DNA of 64,000 bases from Amycolatopsis mongoliensis (lineage in GTDB: Bacteria; Actinomycetota; Actinomycetes; Mycobacteriales; Pseudonocardiaceae), in assembly GCF_030285665.1 (NCBI RefSeq), contig NZ_CP127295.1, forward strand, positions 1,798,001 through 1,862,000, read 5' to 3'. Of this stretch, positions 36,313 through 44,081 are shown piece after piece; within the stretch, counting starts at the first letter, position 1, and every line of letters begins with the position of its first letter. Both the position numbers and the translations under genes were made by a program. A model generated the notes under the pieces. It was given only the letters and a program-made list of their open reading frames with translations, was not told the origin of the DNA and ran no database searches.

Positions 36313-37986
36313 TCAGACGGCCGAAACCGCGCTCGACACCGCCGCCCGCAGGCGGCCGTGCAGGTCCCGGTGCCGCGCCCGGTCCACCCGCACCTCGACC
36401 ACCCGCAGCCCCGGCGCCGGCCGCAGCGCCGCCCGGAACTCCGTCAGCGTCTCGGCGACCACGTGCGGCACCCGGTACCCCGCGCACAGCGCGCCCAGGT
36501 CGGCACCGTGCGGCGTCCCGAACACCCGCTCGAAGCTCGCCGCGTGCTCCGGCGCGCCCTGCTCCAGCAGCGAGAAGATCCCGCCGCCGTCGTCGTTGCA
36601 CACCACGATCGTCAGGTCCGGGCGCTGCTCCGCCGGCCCGGTGAGCAGGCCCGAGGCGTCGTGCAGGAACGTCAGGTCGCCCAGCAGCGCGTACGACGGC
36701 CCGCGGTGGACGTACGCCGCGCCGATCGCCGTCGAGACCGTGCCGTCGATGCCCGCCACCCCGCGGTTGCGGTGCACCAGGACGTCCGGGCGCAGCCGGC
36801 CGGCCAGTGCCACGTCCCGGGTCGGGTTGGACGAGCCGACCACCAGCAGCGAGTCCGCGGGCAGCGCGTCCACCAGCTCCGACGCCAACCGCAGCCCGGA
36901 CGGCCACGGCTCCGAGTCCAGCACCGACGCCACCGCCGAAGACGCCGCCGCGTCGGCTCGGCGCCAGCTCGCCAGCCACTCCGGGTCGGCCGGCTTGGTC
37001 GGCTCGTCGAACCACTGCCCGACCTGTCTTACGTTGTGCGCGGGCGCCGGCCAGTCCGAGTCCGGGCGCACCAGCAGGACCTCGATCGACGGGTCCGAGA
37101 TCACCTTCTGGATCTGCCGGAACACCGTCGGCCGGCCGAGGCAGAGCACCTGTTCCGGCTTGTGCTTCGCGATGAACTCCTCGACGCCCAGCAGCCAGGC
37201 GCCGGACGAGATCGCCGTGCCGCCGGACAGCCCCAGCCCACCCGTCTCCGACACCACCGGCCAGCCGTGCTGCTCGGCCCACTCGCTGGCCGCCTGGACG
37301 CCGGTGTCGCACGCGATCACCAGGCCGTGCCGCGCCGAGGGCACCACGAACGACGGCAGCGCGCCGAAGTCGGGCAGCTCGGTCCAGCGGGACCCGTCGG
37401 CCCGGCCGTCCAGGGACTCGTACCACTCACCGTCGTCGAGGTCCGGCACGAGCGGCTCGCGGAACGGGATGTTCAGGTGCACCGGCCCGCAACGCCACTC
37501 GCCGTAGGCCGCGTTCCAGGCCCGGCAGATCTGGCTGCGCCAGTACGAGTTCTGGCCGGCCCGCCGCTCGGCGACGGCCAGCTCGTCGAAGTAGCGGATG
37601 GCGTTGCCGTAGAGCTGGTGCTGGTCGATGACCTGCGACGCGCCCGCGGCCCGCAGCTCGGGCGGCCGGTCGGCGGTCAGGACGATCAGCGGGACCCCGG
37701 CGCGGTCGGCCTCCAGCACCGCCGGGTGGAAGTTCGCGGCCGCGGTGCCGGACGTGCAGAGCACGGCCACCGGGCGGCCGGTGCGCGCGGCGATGCCGAG
37801 GGCGAGGAACGCGGCACCGCGCTCGTCGATGCGGACGTGCAGCTGGAGCTTCCCGGCCGCCGCCGCGTCGTAGAGCGCGATCGACAGCGGCGCGTTGCGG
37901 GAGCCCGGGCAGAGGACGACGTGCGAAACGGTGTTGCGGACGAGTTCGTCGACGATGACCCTGGCCTGCGCGGTGGAAGGGTTCAC
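36313..37986 (-). CDS. menD: SEPHCHC synthase (MenD)
   Basis: ThDP-dependent enzyme of 557 residues that joins isochorismate and 2-oxoglutarate in menaquinone synthesis. The N-terminus has HVVLCPGSRNAPLSIALYDAA and RIDERGAAFLALGIA, the substrate and ThDP-activating glutamate region. Then come CTSGTAAANFHPAVLEADRAGVPLIVLTADRPPELR and, late, LGDLTFLHDASGLL (the ThDP/Mg loop, GD...), with NDDGGGIFSLL. It starts with GTG, and is divergent from menB with only 51 bp between them. Confidence 0.96.
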   Translation of the reverse strand: MNPSTAQARVIVDELVRNTVSHVVLCPGSRNAPLSIALYDAAAAGKLQLHVRIDERGAAFLALGIAARTGRPVAVLCTSGTAAANFHPAVLEADRAGVPLIVLTADRPPELRAAGASQVIDQHQLYGNAIRYFDELAVAERRAGQNSYWRSQICRAWNAAYGEWRCGPVHLNIPFREPLVPDLDDGEWYESLDGRADGSRWTELPDFGALPSFVVPSARHGLVIACDTGVQAASEWAEQHGWPVVSETGGLGLSGGTAISSGAWLLGVEEFIAKHKPEQVLCLGRPTVFRQIQKVISDPSIEVLLVRPDSDWPAPAHNVRQVGQWFDEPTKPADPEWLASWRRADAAASSAVASVLDSEPWPSGLRLASELVDALPADSLLVVGSSNPTRDVALAGRLRPDVLVHRNRGVAGIDGTVSTAIGAAYVHRGPSYALLGDLTFLHDASGLLTGPAEQRPDLTIVVCNDDGGGIFSLLEQGAPEHAASFERVFGTPHGADLGALCAGYRVPHVVAETLTEFRAALRPAPGLRVVEVRVDRARHRDLHGRLRAAVSSAVSAV

Positions 37987-38024
37987 CGGCAGGCTCCGAA
38001 CAGATCACAAGTGTCCACAGGTCC

Positions 38025-38030
38025 TATTCT
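38025..38030 (+). promoter_or_regulatory. -10 box of menB (TATTCT), leaderless start
   Basis: TATTCT ends 8 bp before the menB GTG at 38038, and no Shine-Dalgarno is visible. Transcription would start at or next to the GTG, so menB mRNA is probably leaderless. Leaderless mRNAs are common in actinobacteria. Confidence 0.5.
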
Positions 38031-38037
38031 CCCAAAC

Positions 38038-38961
38038 GTGGATGACGCCCGAGTTTCCGAGCTGTTCGACCCCGCCGCGTGGACCGAGGTCGAAGGTTTC
38101 GCCTTCACCGACATCACCTACCACCGCTCCGCTGAGAGCCGTGGCGGCAAACGCGTCGTGCGGATCGCGTTCGACCGCCCGGAGGTTCGCAACGCCTTCC
38201 GGCCGCACACCGTCGACGAGCTCTACCGGGCGCTGGACCACGCCCGGATGAGCTCGGACGTCGGCTGCGTCCTGCTCACCGGCAACGGCCCCTCGCCCAA
38301 GGACGGCGGGTGGGCGTTCTGCTCCGGCGGTGACCAGCGTATTCGCGGACGCTCCGGGTATCAGTACGCGAGCGGCGAGACCTCCGACACGGTGGACCCC
38401 GCGCGGGCCGGCCGGCTGCACATCCTCGAGGTCCAGCGGCTGATCCGGTTCCTGCCGAAACCGGTGATCGCGGTGGTGCCGGGCTGGGCCGCGGGCGGCG
38501 GGCATTCCCTGCACGTGGTGTGCGATCTCACGCTCGCCTCGGCCGAGCACGCGAAGTTCAAGCAGACCGACGCCGACGTCGGCTCGTTCGACGGCGGGTA
38601 CGGCTCGGCCTACCTGGCGAAGATGGTCGGGCAGAAGTTCGCCCGCGAGATCTTCTTCCTCGGCCGCGAGTACTCCGCCGAGCAGATGCACCGGATGGGT
38701 GCGGTGAACGCCGTCGTCCCGCACGCCGATCTCGAAAAAGAGGCCCTGGCCTGGGCGTGGGAGATCACCCGCAAGTCGCCGACGGCCCAGCGGATGCTGA
38801 AGTACGCGTTCAACCTCACCGACGACGGCCTGGTCGGCCAGCAGCTGTTCGCCGGCGAGACCACCCGGCTGGCGTACATGCAGGACGAAGCCGTCGAAGG
38901 CCGTGACGCGTTCCTCCAGAAGCGCGACCCCGACTTCAAGGACGTCCCCTACTACTACTGA
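38038..38961 (+). CDS. menB: 1,4-dihydroxy-2-naphthoyl-CoA synthase (MenB)
   Basis: Crotonase-fold enzyme of 307 residues that cyclises o-succinylbenzoyl-CoA. Markers are AFDRPEVRNAFRPHTVDEL, FCSGGDQRIRGRSGYQY (the MenB-specific loop), AVVPGWAAGGGHSLHVVCDLTLAS (oxyanion hole) and DADVGSFDGGYGSAYLAKMVG. The GTG start has a TATTCT -10 box 8 bp ahead and no Shine-Dalgarno. The end, KDVPYYY, matches the usual MenB tail. A hairpin follows directly after the stop. Confidence 0.95.
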   Translation: MDDARVSELFDPAAWTEVEGFAFTDITYHRSAESRGGKRVVRIAFDRPEVRNAFRPHTVDELYRALDHARMSSDVGCVLLTGNGPSPKDGGWAFCSGGDQRIRGRSGYQYASGETSDTVDPARAGRLHILEVQRLIRFLPKPVIAVVPGWAAGGGHSLHVVCDLTLASAEHAKFKQTDADVGSFDGGYGSAYLAKMVGQKFAREIFFLGREYSAEQMHRMGAVNAVVPHADLEKEALAWAWEITRKSPTAQRMLKYAFNLTDDGLVGQQLFAGETTRLAYMQDEAVEGRDAFLQKRDPDFKDVPYYY

Positions 38962-38963
38962 GC

Positions 38964-38988
38964 TCGCACTTTCCCTATGAAAGTGCGA
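38964..38988 (+). terminator. Hairpin after menB (dispersed repeat family 2)
   Basis: 10-bp perfect arms (38964-38973 and 38979-38988) with a 5-base loop, three bases after the menB stop. It contains CACTTTCCCTATGAAAG, which matches 16 of 17 bases with the menJ terminator at 27070-27086. It may attenuate read-through into menE. Confidence 0.65.
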
Positions 38989-39021
38989 ACTCCTCACGCG
39001 GACTTCACATCGGAAGGTGAG

Positions 39022-40155
39022 ATGCGGACGGTCGAACTCGACGGCTCTCCGGAGGCGCTCGAGGGGTTGAAGACGGCCCTCGCGGACGCGCTGGACGGCG
39101 GCCCGGCCGTGCTGCCCTTCACCGACCCGGCGCTGCGCGACGCGATGACGCCGGACGAGCCCGCCGAACCGGACACGGCCGTGGTCATCGCCACGTCGGG
39201 CTCGACCGGCGCCCCCAAGGGCGTGCTGCTCTCGGCCCGGGCGCTGACCGCGTCCGCCGAGGCCACCCACGCGCGGCTCGGTGGCCCCGGGCACTGGCTG
39301 CTGGCGACGCCGGCGCACTACATCGGCGGCCTGCAGGTGCTGGTCCGGTCGCTGCTGGCCGGCACCACCCCGGCGCTGCTCACCGGCCGGGGCTTCCGGC
39401 CGGACGACTTCGCCGCCGCGGCGGCGAAGCTGAAGGGCGGCCCGCGGTACACGGCCCTGGTGCCGACCCAGCTGGTCCGGCTGCTCGACGACGGCGGCGC
39501 CGGGCTGGCCGCGGCGAAGGCGTTCGACGCGATCGTGGTCGGCGCCGCGGCGACGTCGGCGACCCTGCGCGAGCGCGCGGCCGACGCCGGCGTCCGGATC
39601 GTGCCCGCGTACGGCATGAGCGAGACGGCGAGCGGCTGCGTCTACGACGGCTTCCCCCTCGACGGCGTCCGGGTCGACCTGTCCGGTGAGCGCATCCGCA
39701 TCGCGGGCGACGTCCTCGCGCACGGCTACCGGCTCCGGCCGGACCTGACCGCGGAGTCGTTCCGCGACGGCTGGTTCACGACGTCGGACCGTGGGGTCCG
39801 GCACGGCGACGGCCGGATCGAGGTCCTCGGCCGGGCCGACGACATGATCAACACCGGCGGCGTGAAGGTGTCCGCGAACGCGATCGAGCGACTCCTGGGC
39901 GAGCAGCCGGGGGTGCGGGACGCGTGCGTCGTCGGCCTGCCGGACCCGGAGTGGGGCGAGGCCGTCGTGGCGCTGGTCGTCCCGGAAGGGGAACCGCCCG
40001 AAGCGGACGAACTGCGCGCCGCGGTCCGGTCCGAACTGGGCGCGGCGGCGACGCCGAAACGCGTCGAATACGGCTCCGAGCTGCCCCTTCGCGGACCGGG
40101 CAAGATCGACCGGGCGGCGGTGAAGGCCCGACTTCGGTCGGGTTTGAGCAGCTGA
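39022..40155 (+). CDS. menE: o-Succinylbenzoate-CoA ligase (MenE)
   Basis: Adenylate-forming enzyme of 377 residues that activates o-succinylbenzoate with ATP and CoA. The P-loop is VIATSGSTGAPKGVLL (near residue 55), then VPAYGMSETASGCVYDG (the YGMSE motif), TSDRGVRHGDG and LGRADDMINTGGVKVSANAIE (hinge). The family is usually 450-550 residues; the short N-terminal part is typical of actinobacterial MenE. I place the start at 39022 because GGAAGG precedes it. A frame start at 38977 would overlap the terminator. Confidence 0.92.
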   Translation: MRTVELDGSPEALEGLKTALADALDGGPAVLPFTDPALRDAMTPDEPAEPDTAVVIATSGSTGAPKGVLLSARALTASAEATHARLGGPGHWLLATPAHYIGGLQVLVRSLLAGTTPALLTGRGFRPDDFAAAAAKLKGGPRYTALVPTQLVRLLDDGGAGLAAAKAFDAIVVGAAATSATLRERAADAGVRIVPAYGMSETASGCVYDGFPLDGVRVDLSGERIRIAGDVLAHGYRLRPDLTAESFRDGWFTTSDRGVRHGDGRIEVLGRADDMINTGGVKVSANAIERLLGEQPGVRDACVVGLPDPEWGEAVVALVVPEGEPPEADELRAAVRSELGAAATPKRVEYGSELPLRGPGKIDRAAVKARLRSGLSS

Positions 40156-40169
40156 ATGGCGGCACTTCG

Positions 40170-40199
40170 TTGACATGTACGGCGTGCACCCGCTTGGCT
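40170..40199 (+). promoter_or_regulatory. Promoter of the small secreted gene (TTGACA)
   Basis: A perfect -35 box TTGACA (40170-40175) and TTGGCT (40194-40199) are separated by 18 bases. The latter ends 7 bp before the ATG at 40207. No Shine-Dalgarno is present, so this is likely a leaderless transcript. Confidence 0.5.
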
Positions 40200-40206
40200 A
40201 CCCATC

Positions 40207-40350
40207 ATGACGCGCTGGATTCGGACCGCTCTGCTCACGACCGCCGTCGCCATGGGGGTTCTCCTTCCCGCGGGTGCGGCGCTCGCCGACGGGCCGGCGG
40301 TGGACCCCAACGGCGGCACGCTGACCTGGCAGCTGCCGACCACCGACTGA
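40207..40350 (+). CDS. Small secreted peptide (47 aa precursor)
   Basis: A 47-residue ORF with a textbook signal peptide: basic MTRWIRT, a hydrophobic core and an ALA-D cleavage site near residue 27. This leaves a mature peptide of about 20 residues, acidic and ending in [10 protein letters not shown] perfect TTGACA box and a leaderless start support expression. Codon use (G/C thirds) fits the genome. It lies between menE and menA and on the same strand, but has its own promoter. I do not recognise it. Confidence 0.5.
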   Translation: MTRWIRTALLTTAVAMGVLLPAGAALADGPAVDPNGGTLTWQLPTTD

Positions 40351-40399
40351 CTTCCCGGGTTCCCGCTCCGGCTTGATCGTCATGGCGTTGAATGGCGCC

Positions 40400-41272
40400 A
40401 TGGCGAGCTTGAGCGAGTGGATCGAAGGGGCCCGGCCGCGGACGCTGCCCAACGCGGTGGCGCCGGTGGTGGCGGGCGTCGGCGCGGCGATCGCGCTGGA
40501 CGCGTTCTCGTGGTGGCGCTCGGTTCTGGCGCTGCTGGTCTCCCTCTCGCTGATCGTCGGCGTCAACTACGCCAACGACTACTCCGACGGCATCCGCGGC
40601 ACGGACGAAAACCGCGTCGGACCGTTGCGACTGGTCGGTTCCGGGGTCGCCGCGCCGAAGGCGGTGCTGACGGCGGCGCTCGTCGCGCTGGGCCTGGCCG
40701 GGGTGCTGGGCCTGGTGCTGGTGGCGGTCAGCGGGCACTGGTGGCTGCTGGCCATGGGGGCGCTGTGCATCCTCGGCGCATGGTTCTACACGGGCGGCAA
40801 GAAGCCTTACGGCTACTACGGTTTCGGCGAGATCGCCGTGTTCGTGTTCTTCGGCCTGGCCGGCGTCCTGGGCACGGTGTACGTGCAGGCCGGGCGGGTC
40901 AGCTGGGCGGCGCTGGCGTGCGCGGTCGCGGTCGGCTGCTTCTCGACGGCGGTCCTGACGGCCAACAACCTGCGTGACATCCCGACCGACATCGAGTCCG
41001 GCAAGCGCACCCTGGCCACCCGCCTCGGCGACCGGGGCACCCGGAACCTGTACCTGGTGCTGGTGACGGCGCCGTACGTGCTCAGCGTGGTCCTGGCGGT
41101 CACCGGGCCCGGACTGGCGGCGCTGGCCGTGCTGACCATTGGCCTGCTGCTGCCCGCCATCGGCGCCGTCCACGGCGGGAAGACCGGGCGGGAGCTGATC
41201 CCCGCGTTGCGGGACACCGGCCTGGCCATGCTCCTGTGGGCGGTCGTCACCGCGATCGCGCTGAACCTCTAG
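40400..41272 (+). CDS. menA: 1,4-dihydroxy-2-naphthoate polyprenyltransferase (MenA)
   Basis: Integral membrane prenyltransferase of 290 residues with about nine helices that attaches the polyprenyl chain to DHNA. It starts [23 protein letters not shown], the usual MenA start. The first Asp-rich motif, [14 protein letters not shown], is near residue 58 and the second, [18 protein letters not shown], near residue 189. ATG 40382 or a TTG at 40373 are alternative starts. It converges with the Cds1-like gene, sharing four bases (CTAG) that hold both stops. Confidence 0.95.
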   Translation: MASLSEWIEGARPRTLPNAVAPVVAGVGAAIALDAFSWWRSVLALLVSLSLIVGVNYANDYSDGIRGTDENRVGPLRLVGSGVAAPKAVLTAALVALGLAGVLGLVLVAVSGHWWLLAMGALCILGAWFYTGGKKPYGYYGFGEIAVFVFFGLAGVLGTVYVQAGRVSWAALACAVAVGCFSTAVLTANNLRDIPTDIESGKRTLATRLGDRGTRNLYLVLVTAPYVLSVVLAVTGPGLAALAVLTIGLLLPAIGAVHGGKTGRELIPALRDTGLAMLLWAVVTAIALNL

Positions 41273-42351
41273 TCCTCCGGGACGAACTTCCCCGTCGTCA
41301 GGAACTCTTCGAACAACGCCGTGTGCGGCGCCAGGTCGAGTCCCTGCTTCGCGACCCACTCGTCGTTGTAGTACGTGTGCGCGTACCGCTCGCCACCGTC
41401 GCAGAGCAGCGTCACGACGCTGCCCGCCTGGCCGTCCTCGACCATGCGCGAGATGAGCCGGAACGCGCCGTAGAGGTTCGTGCCCGTCGAGCCGCCCGCC
41501 CAGTGCCCGGTGCGCTCGCGCAGCAGCCGGATCGCCGCCAGGGAGCCCGCGTCGGGGATCCGGAACATCTCGTCGATGACACCCGGCACGAACGACGGTT
41601 CGCAGCGCGGCCGGCCGATCCCCTCGATCCGCGACGGCATGCCGGTCGCGTAGTCGAGCGCCCCGGTCTCCCAAGCGCCGTAGAACGACGAGTTCTCCGG
41701 GTCGACCACGCAGATCTTCGTGGTGTGGCGCTTGTAGCGGACGTACCGGCCGAAGGTCGCGCTCGTGCCGCCGGTGCCCGCGCCGACCACGATCCACGCC
41801 GGCACCGGGTGGCGCTCCGCGCGCATCTGCGCGAAGACCGACTCGGCGATGTTGTTGTTGCCGCGCCAGTCCGTCGCGCGCTCGGCGTAGGTGAACTGGT
41901 CGAGGTAGTGCCCGCCGCACTCGGCCGCGAGCCGCTCCGCCTCGGGGTACATCGCCGGCGCCTCGTCGACGTAGTGGCACTCGCCGCCGTAGAACTCGAT
42001 GAGCGCGATCTTCTCCTTCGACGTGCGCCGCGGCACGACGGTGATGAAGCGCAGGCCCAGCATGCGAGCGAAGTAGGCCTCGGACACCGCGGTCGACCCG
42101 CTGGACGCCTCGACGAGCACGGTGTCCGGCCCGATCTGGCCGTTGACGAGCCCGTACAGGAACAGCGACCGCGCGAGCCGGTGCTTCAGCGAGCCGGTCG
42201 GGTGGACGGACTCGTCCTTGAGGTACAGGTCGATGCCCCACTCCGGGGGCAGCGGGAAGACGTGCAGGTGGGTGTCGGCGCTGCGGTTCGCGTCGGCCTC
42301 GATGATCCGGACGGCCTCGCGGACCCAGCTGCGGGCGTGCAGGCGGCTCAT
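41269..42351 (-). CDS. cds1: PLP-dependent cysteine synthase family protein, Cds1-like L-cysteine desulfhydrase
   Basis: A 360-residue fold-type II PLP enzyme. The PLP lysine is Lys56 in [12 protein letters not shown]. Other markers are [37 protein letters not shown] and [15 protein letters not shown] (PLP phosphate loop). The sequence matches my memory of Mycobacterium Cds1 (Rv3684), which splits cysteine into sulfide, ammonia and pyruvate and supports respiration under redox stress. CysK-type synthase activity is the alternative. The ATG overlaps the DUF4229 stop (ATGA). Confidence 0.8.
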   Translation of the reverse strand: MSRLHARSWVREAVRIIEADANRSADTHLHVFPLPPEWGIDLYLKDESVHPTGSLKHRLARSLFLYGLVNGQIGPDTVLVEASSGSTAVSEAYFARMLGLRFITVVPRRTSKEKIALIEFYGGECHYVDEAPAMYPEAERLAAECGGHYLDQFTYAERATDWRGNNNIAESVFAQMRAERHPVPAWIVVGAGTGGTSATFGRYVRYKRHTTKICVVDPENSSFYGAWETGALDYATGMPSRIEGIGRPRCEPSFVPGVIDEMFRIPDAGSLAAIRLLRERTGHWAGGSTGTNLYGAFRLISRMVEDGQAGSVVTLLCDGGERYAHTYYNDEWVAKQGLDLAPHTALFEEFLTTGKFVPED

Positions 42352-42635
42352 TCCGGCTGGCCGGAGACGTCTCCGCGCAGCTGCGCGCGCAGGTCGGCAC
42401 GGGCCCGGGCGCGCTTCTCGTTGCGCTTGGCCAGGCCGGCCGTGACGCGGGCGTTCAGCGGGCGGAACAGCAGCAGGCCCAGCGGCAGCCCGACGACCAG
42501 GCCGACGACCAGCGCCACCAGCAGCGGCACCCCGGCCAGGGACAGCACCCACGCGATCACCGCGACCAGCACGAACCGCGCCACCAGGTACAGCGTCAGG
42601 TCACGGGCCAGCTGCGGGGCCTTCTCGTCGCTCAC
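42348..42635 (-). CDS. DUF4229 small membrane protein
   Basis: A 95-residue protein with two hydrophobic helices (about 13-34 and 37-57) and a basic C-terminal tail ([17 protein letters not shown]), a typical DUF4229 layout. It overlaps the Cds1-like gene start by four bases, so the two are co-translated. Function unknown. Confidence 0.7.
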   Translation of the reverse strand: MSDEKAPQLARDLTLYLVARFVLVAVIAWVLSLAGVPLLVALVVGLVVGLPLGLLLFRPLNARVTAGLAKRNEKRARARADLRAQLRGDVSGQPE

Positions 42636-42646
42636 ACCGAAGCAGG

Positions 42647-43120
42647 CTACGCGCCACCCGCCCGGTCCCGCTGCAGGCCCGCGTTGTTCGGGCGGCCCTC
42701 GAAGCGGGTCGAGAGCACGACGGTCGTGTTCGTCCGCCCGACGCCGGGGATGCGCCGGAGGCGGCCGAGGGTGCGCTCCAGCTCGTCGACGGTCGGCACG
42801 CGCACCTTGACGACGAAGGCCTCGTCCCCCGCCACCGCGTAGCAGCTCTCGACCTCGTCGAGCTCGGCGAGCGCGTCGGCGACGTCGTCCTCCGTGGCGG
42901 TGTCGGTCGGGTGGATGCTGACGAGAGCGGTGACGCCGAGGCCGACCGAGCTCGGGTCGACGACCGCGTGGTAGCCGGTGATCACGCCGGCGGCTTCCAG
43001 CTTGCCCACCCGCTCGTGCACCGACGACGCGGAGAGCCCGACGGCCCGCCCGAGGTCCGCATAGGTGGCCCGTCCGTTGATACGCAACGCCGCGATGATC
43101 TTCCGGTCCAACTGATCCAC
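42647..43120 (-). CDS. Lrp/AsnC family transcriptional regulator
   Basis: A 157-residue regulator. It begins MDQLDRKIIAALRINGRATYADLGRAVGLSASSVHERVGKLEAAGVI, the AsnC-type helix-turn-helix, followed by the RAM ligand-binding domain with DEVESCYAVAGDEAFVVKVRV. Such proteins sense amino acids as octamers. The downstream genes on the strand are DUF4229 and the cysteine desulfhydrase, so a cysteine-responsive role is possible (as for CyuR/DecR-like regulators), but is only inference from position. Confidence 0.88.
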   Translation of the reverse strand: MDQLDRKIIAALRINGRATYADLGRAVGLSASSVHERVGKLEAAGVITGYHAVVDPSSVGLGVTALVSIHPTDTATEDDVADALAELDEVESCYAVAGDEAFVVKVRVPTVDELERTLGRLRRIPGVGRTNTTVVLSTRFEGRPNNAGLQRDRAGGA

Positions 43121-43399
43121 GAGATCACTCTATGCGGTTGGACAATCCCCCATTGGCACCATGCCACGCGGCCGATGACCGGGTCGAACGACATCCGGGC
43201 ACGTCAGGTCACCGCAAATTAGTTGCACAACGTAAGCAAACTGTCCGTTTTGACCTTTAAGGGCTCTTTACTCTTGGACAACCGTTCGAGTACCCGACGG
43301 GTGAAGTGCAACGATTGCCGTGTTGGCTACCCCGGCGCGACGGGCCAAAAGGGCCCGGACGCCTCCGGTATAGCAGTGAGGTCGTTAAGGAGGCGGAAA
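43121..43399. other. Divergent lrp/bldC control region
   Basis: No gene is supported in this 279-bp gap. An A/T-rich part (about 43214-43275, with TTGACC at 43250-43255 and TACTCT at 43269-43274) is the best candidate for the bldC promoter, although the spacing is too short for one perfect pair. That leaves a leader of about 110-120 bases before bldC. Confidence 0.4.
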
Positions 43400-43612
43400 A
43401 TGACCGCGACGATGGGCGGACGCCTGCTCACCCCTGGTGAGGTGGCAGCACTGTTCCGGGTGGACCCCAAGACGGTCACCCGGTGGGCGACAGCCGGGCG
43501 GATCGGCTCGATCCGGACCCCGGGCGGGCACCGGCGGTTCCGGGAGTCCGAGGTGAACGAGCTCCTCGCGGAGCTGACCACGGACGCCAGCGAACCGGCC
43601 CGCAAGGCCTGA
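43400..43612 (+). CDS. bldC: Developmental regulator BldC (MerR-like HTH)
   Basis: A 70-residue DNA-binding protein matching BldC, with only a MerR-type winged helix-turn-helix: LLTPGEVAALFRVDPKTVTRWATAGRIGSIRTPGGHRRFRESEV is split as LTPGEVAALF, VDPKTVTRWA and RTPGGHRRFRE. In Streptomyces BldC binds DNA cooperatively at tandem repeats and holds back the onset of development. AAGGAGG lies six bases before the ATG. A GC-rich hairpin follows the stop. Confidence 0.95.
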   Translation: MTATMGGRLLTPGEVAALFRVDPKTVTRWATAGRIGSIRTPGGHRRFRESEVNELLAELTTDASEPARKA

Positions 43613-43627
43613 ACCATCTCGAGCGCC

Positions 43628-43672
43628 GGGCCGTGTCGGGTACGGGGGACTTACCCCCGCCCCGCGCGGCCC
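43628..43672 (+). terminator. Terminator after bldC
   Basis: GGGCCG (43628-43633) pairs with CGGCCC (43667-43672), and an inner stem GGGGG/CCCCC closes the loop; in between, GGG/CCC pairs are possible. It begins 16 bp after the stop. Confidence 0.5.
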
Positions 43673-43765
43673 TTCGTGTTCTGGTCGTCACCCCGCCCGA
43701 CGGGGTTCGGGCCGAAACCCGGCTCGACGGGTTAACCTCGGGGGACCCACACGGAAGGATCCGGC

Positions 43766-43951
43766 ATGCTCGCTCTGCTCGCAGCGGTCGGCGCGCTGGT
43801 CGTCGCCCTGCTCCTGTGGCGGTCGTTCGCCGGTCAGCGGGTCGGGGTCACCTCGCCCCCGCGCCGCGCCCCGATCGCCCCGGACGACGACCCCGACTTC
43901 CTGCGCCAGCTGTCCGAACAGCAGCGCAAGCGCCGGGACGAAGACAGCTGA
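43766..43951 (+). CDS. Small single-pass membrane protein
   Basis: A 61-residue protein. Residues 2-18 form one hydrophobic helix (LALLAAVGALVVALLLW), followed by a Pro-rich basic stretch and an acidic-then-basic tail (DDDPDFLRQLSEQQRKRRDED). GAAGGA precedes the ATG. Similar small proteins are found beside bldC in other actinobacteria. Function unknown. Confidence 0.6.
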   Translation: MLALLAAVGALVVALLLWRSFAGQRVGVTSPPRRAPIAPDDDPDFLRQLSEQQRKRRDEDS

Positions 43952-44007
43952 GCCTTTTACTTTCGCTTGCCGGAACCCGTCACTCGCGTGACTGGACCCG
44001 GATCTGA

Positions 44008-44049
44008 CGTGATCGAAGCCGGAACTCGCGAGTTCCGGCTTCGATCACG
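44008..44049. terminator. Perfect 42-bp palindrome, bidirectional terminator
   Basis: Positions 44008-44028 and 44029-44049 are exact reverse complements with no spacer. Imperfect complementary flanks (about 43979-44007 and 44050-44079) extend it, with ACTCGCG/CGCGAGT motifs repeated. It lies between convergent genes. Confidence 0.7.
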
Positions 44050-44081
44050 CGAGTTCCGGCCCGAATCACGCGGGTGACGAC

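Noticed and set aside
38977..39021. Earlier ATG for menE at 38977
   Set aside because: It lies inside the hairpin after menB and has no ribosome binding site; GGAAGG supports the ATG at 39022.
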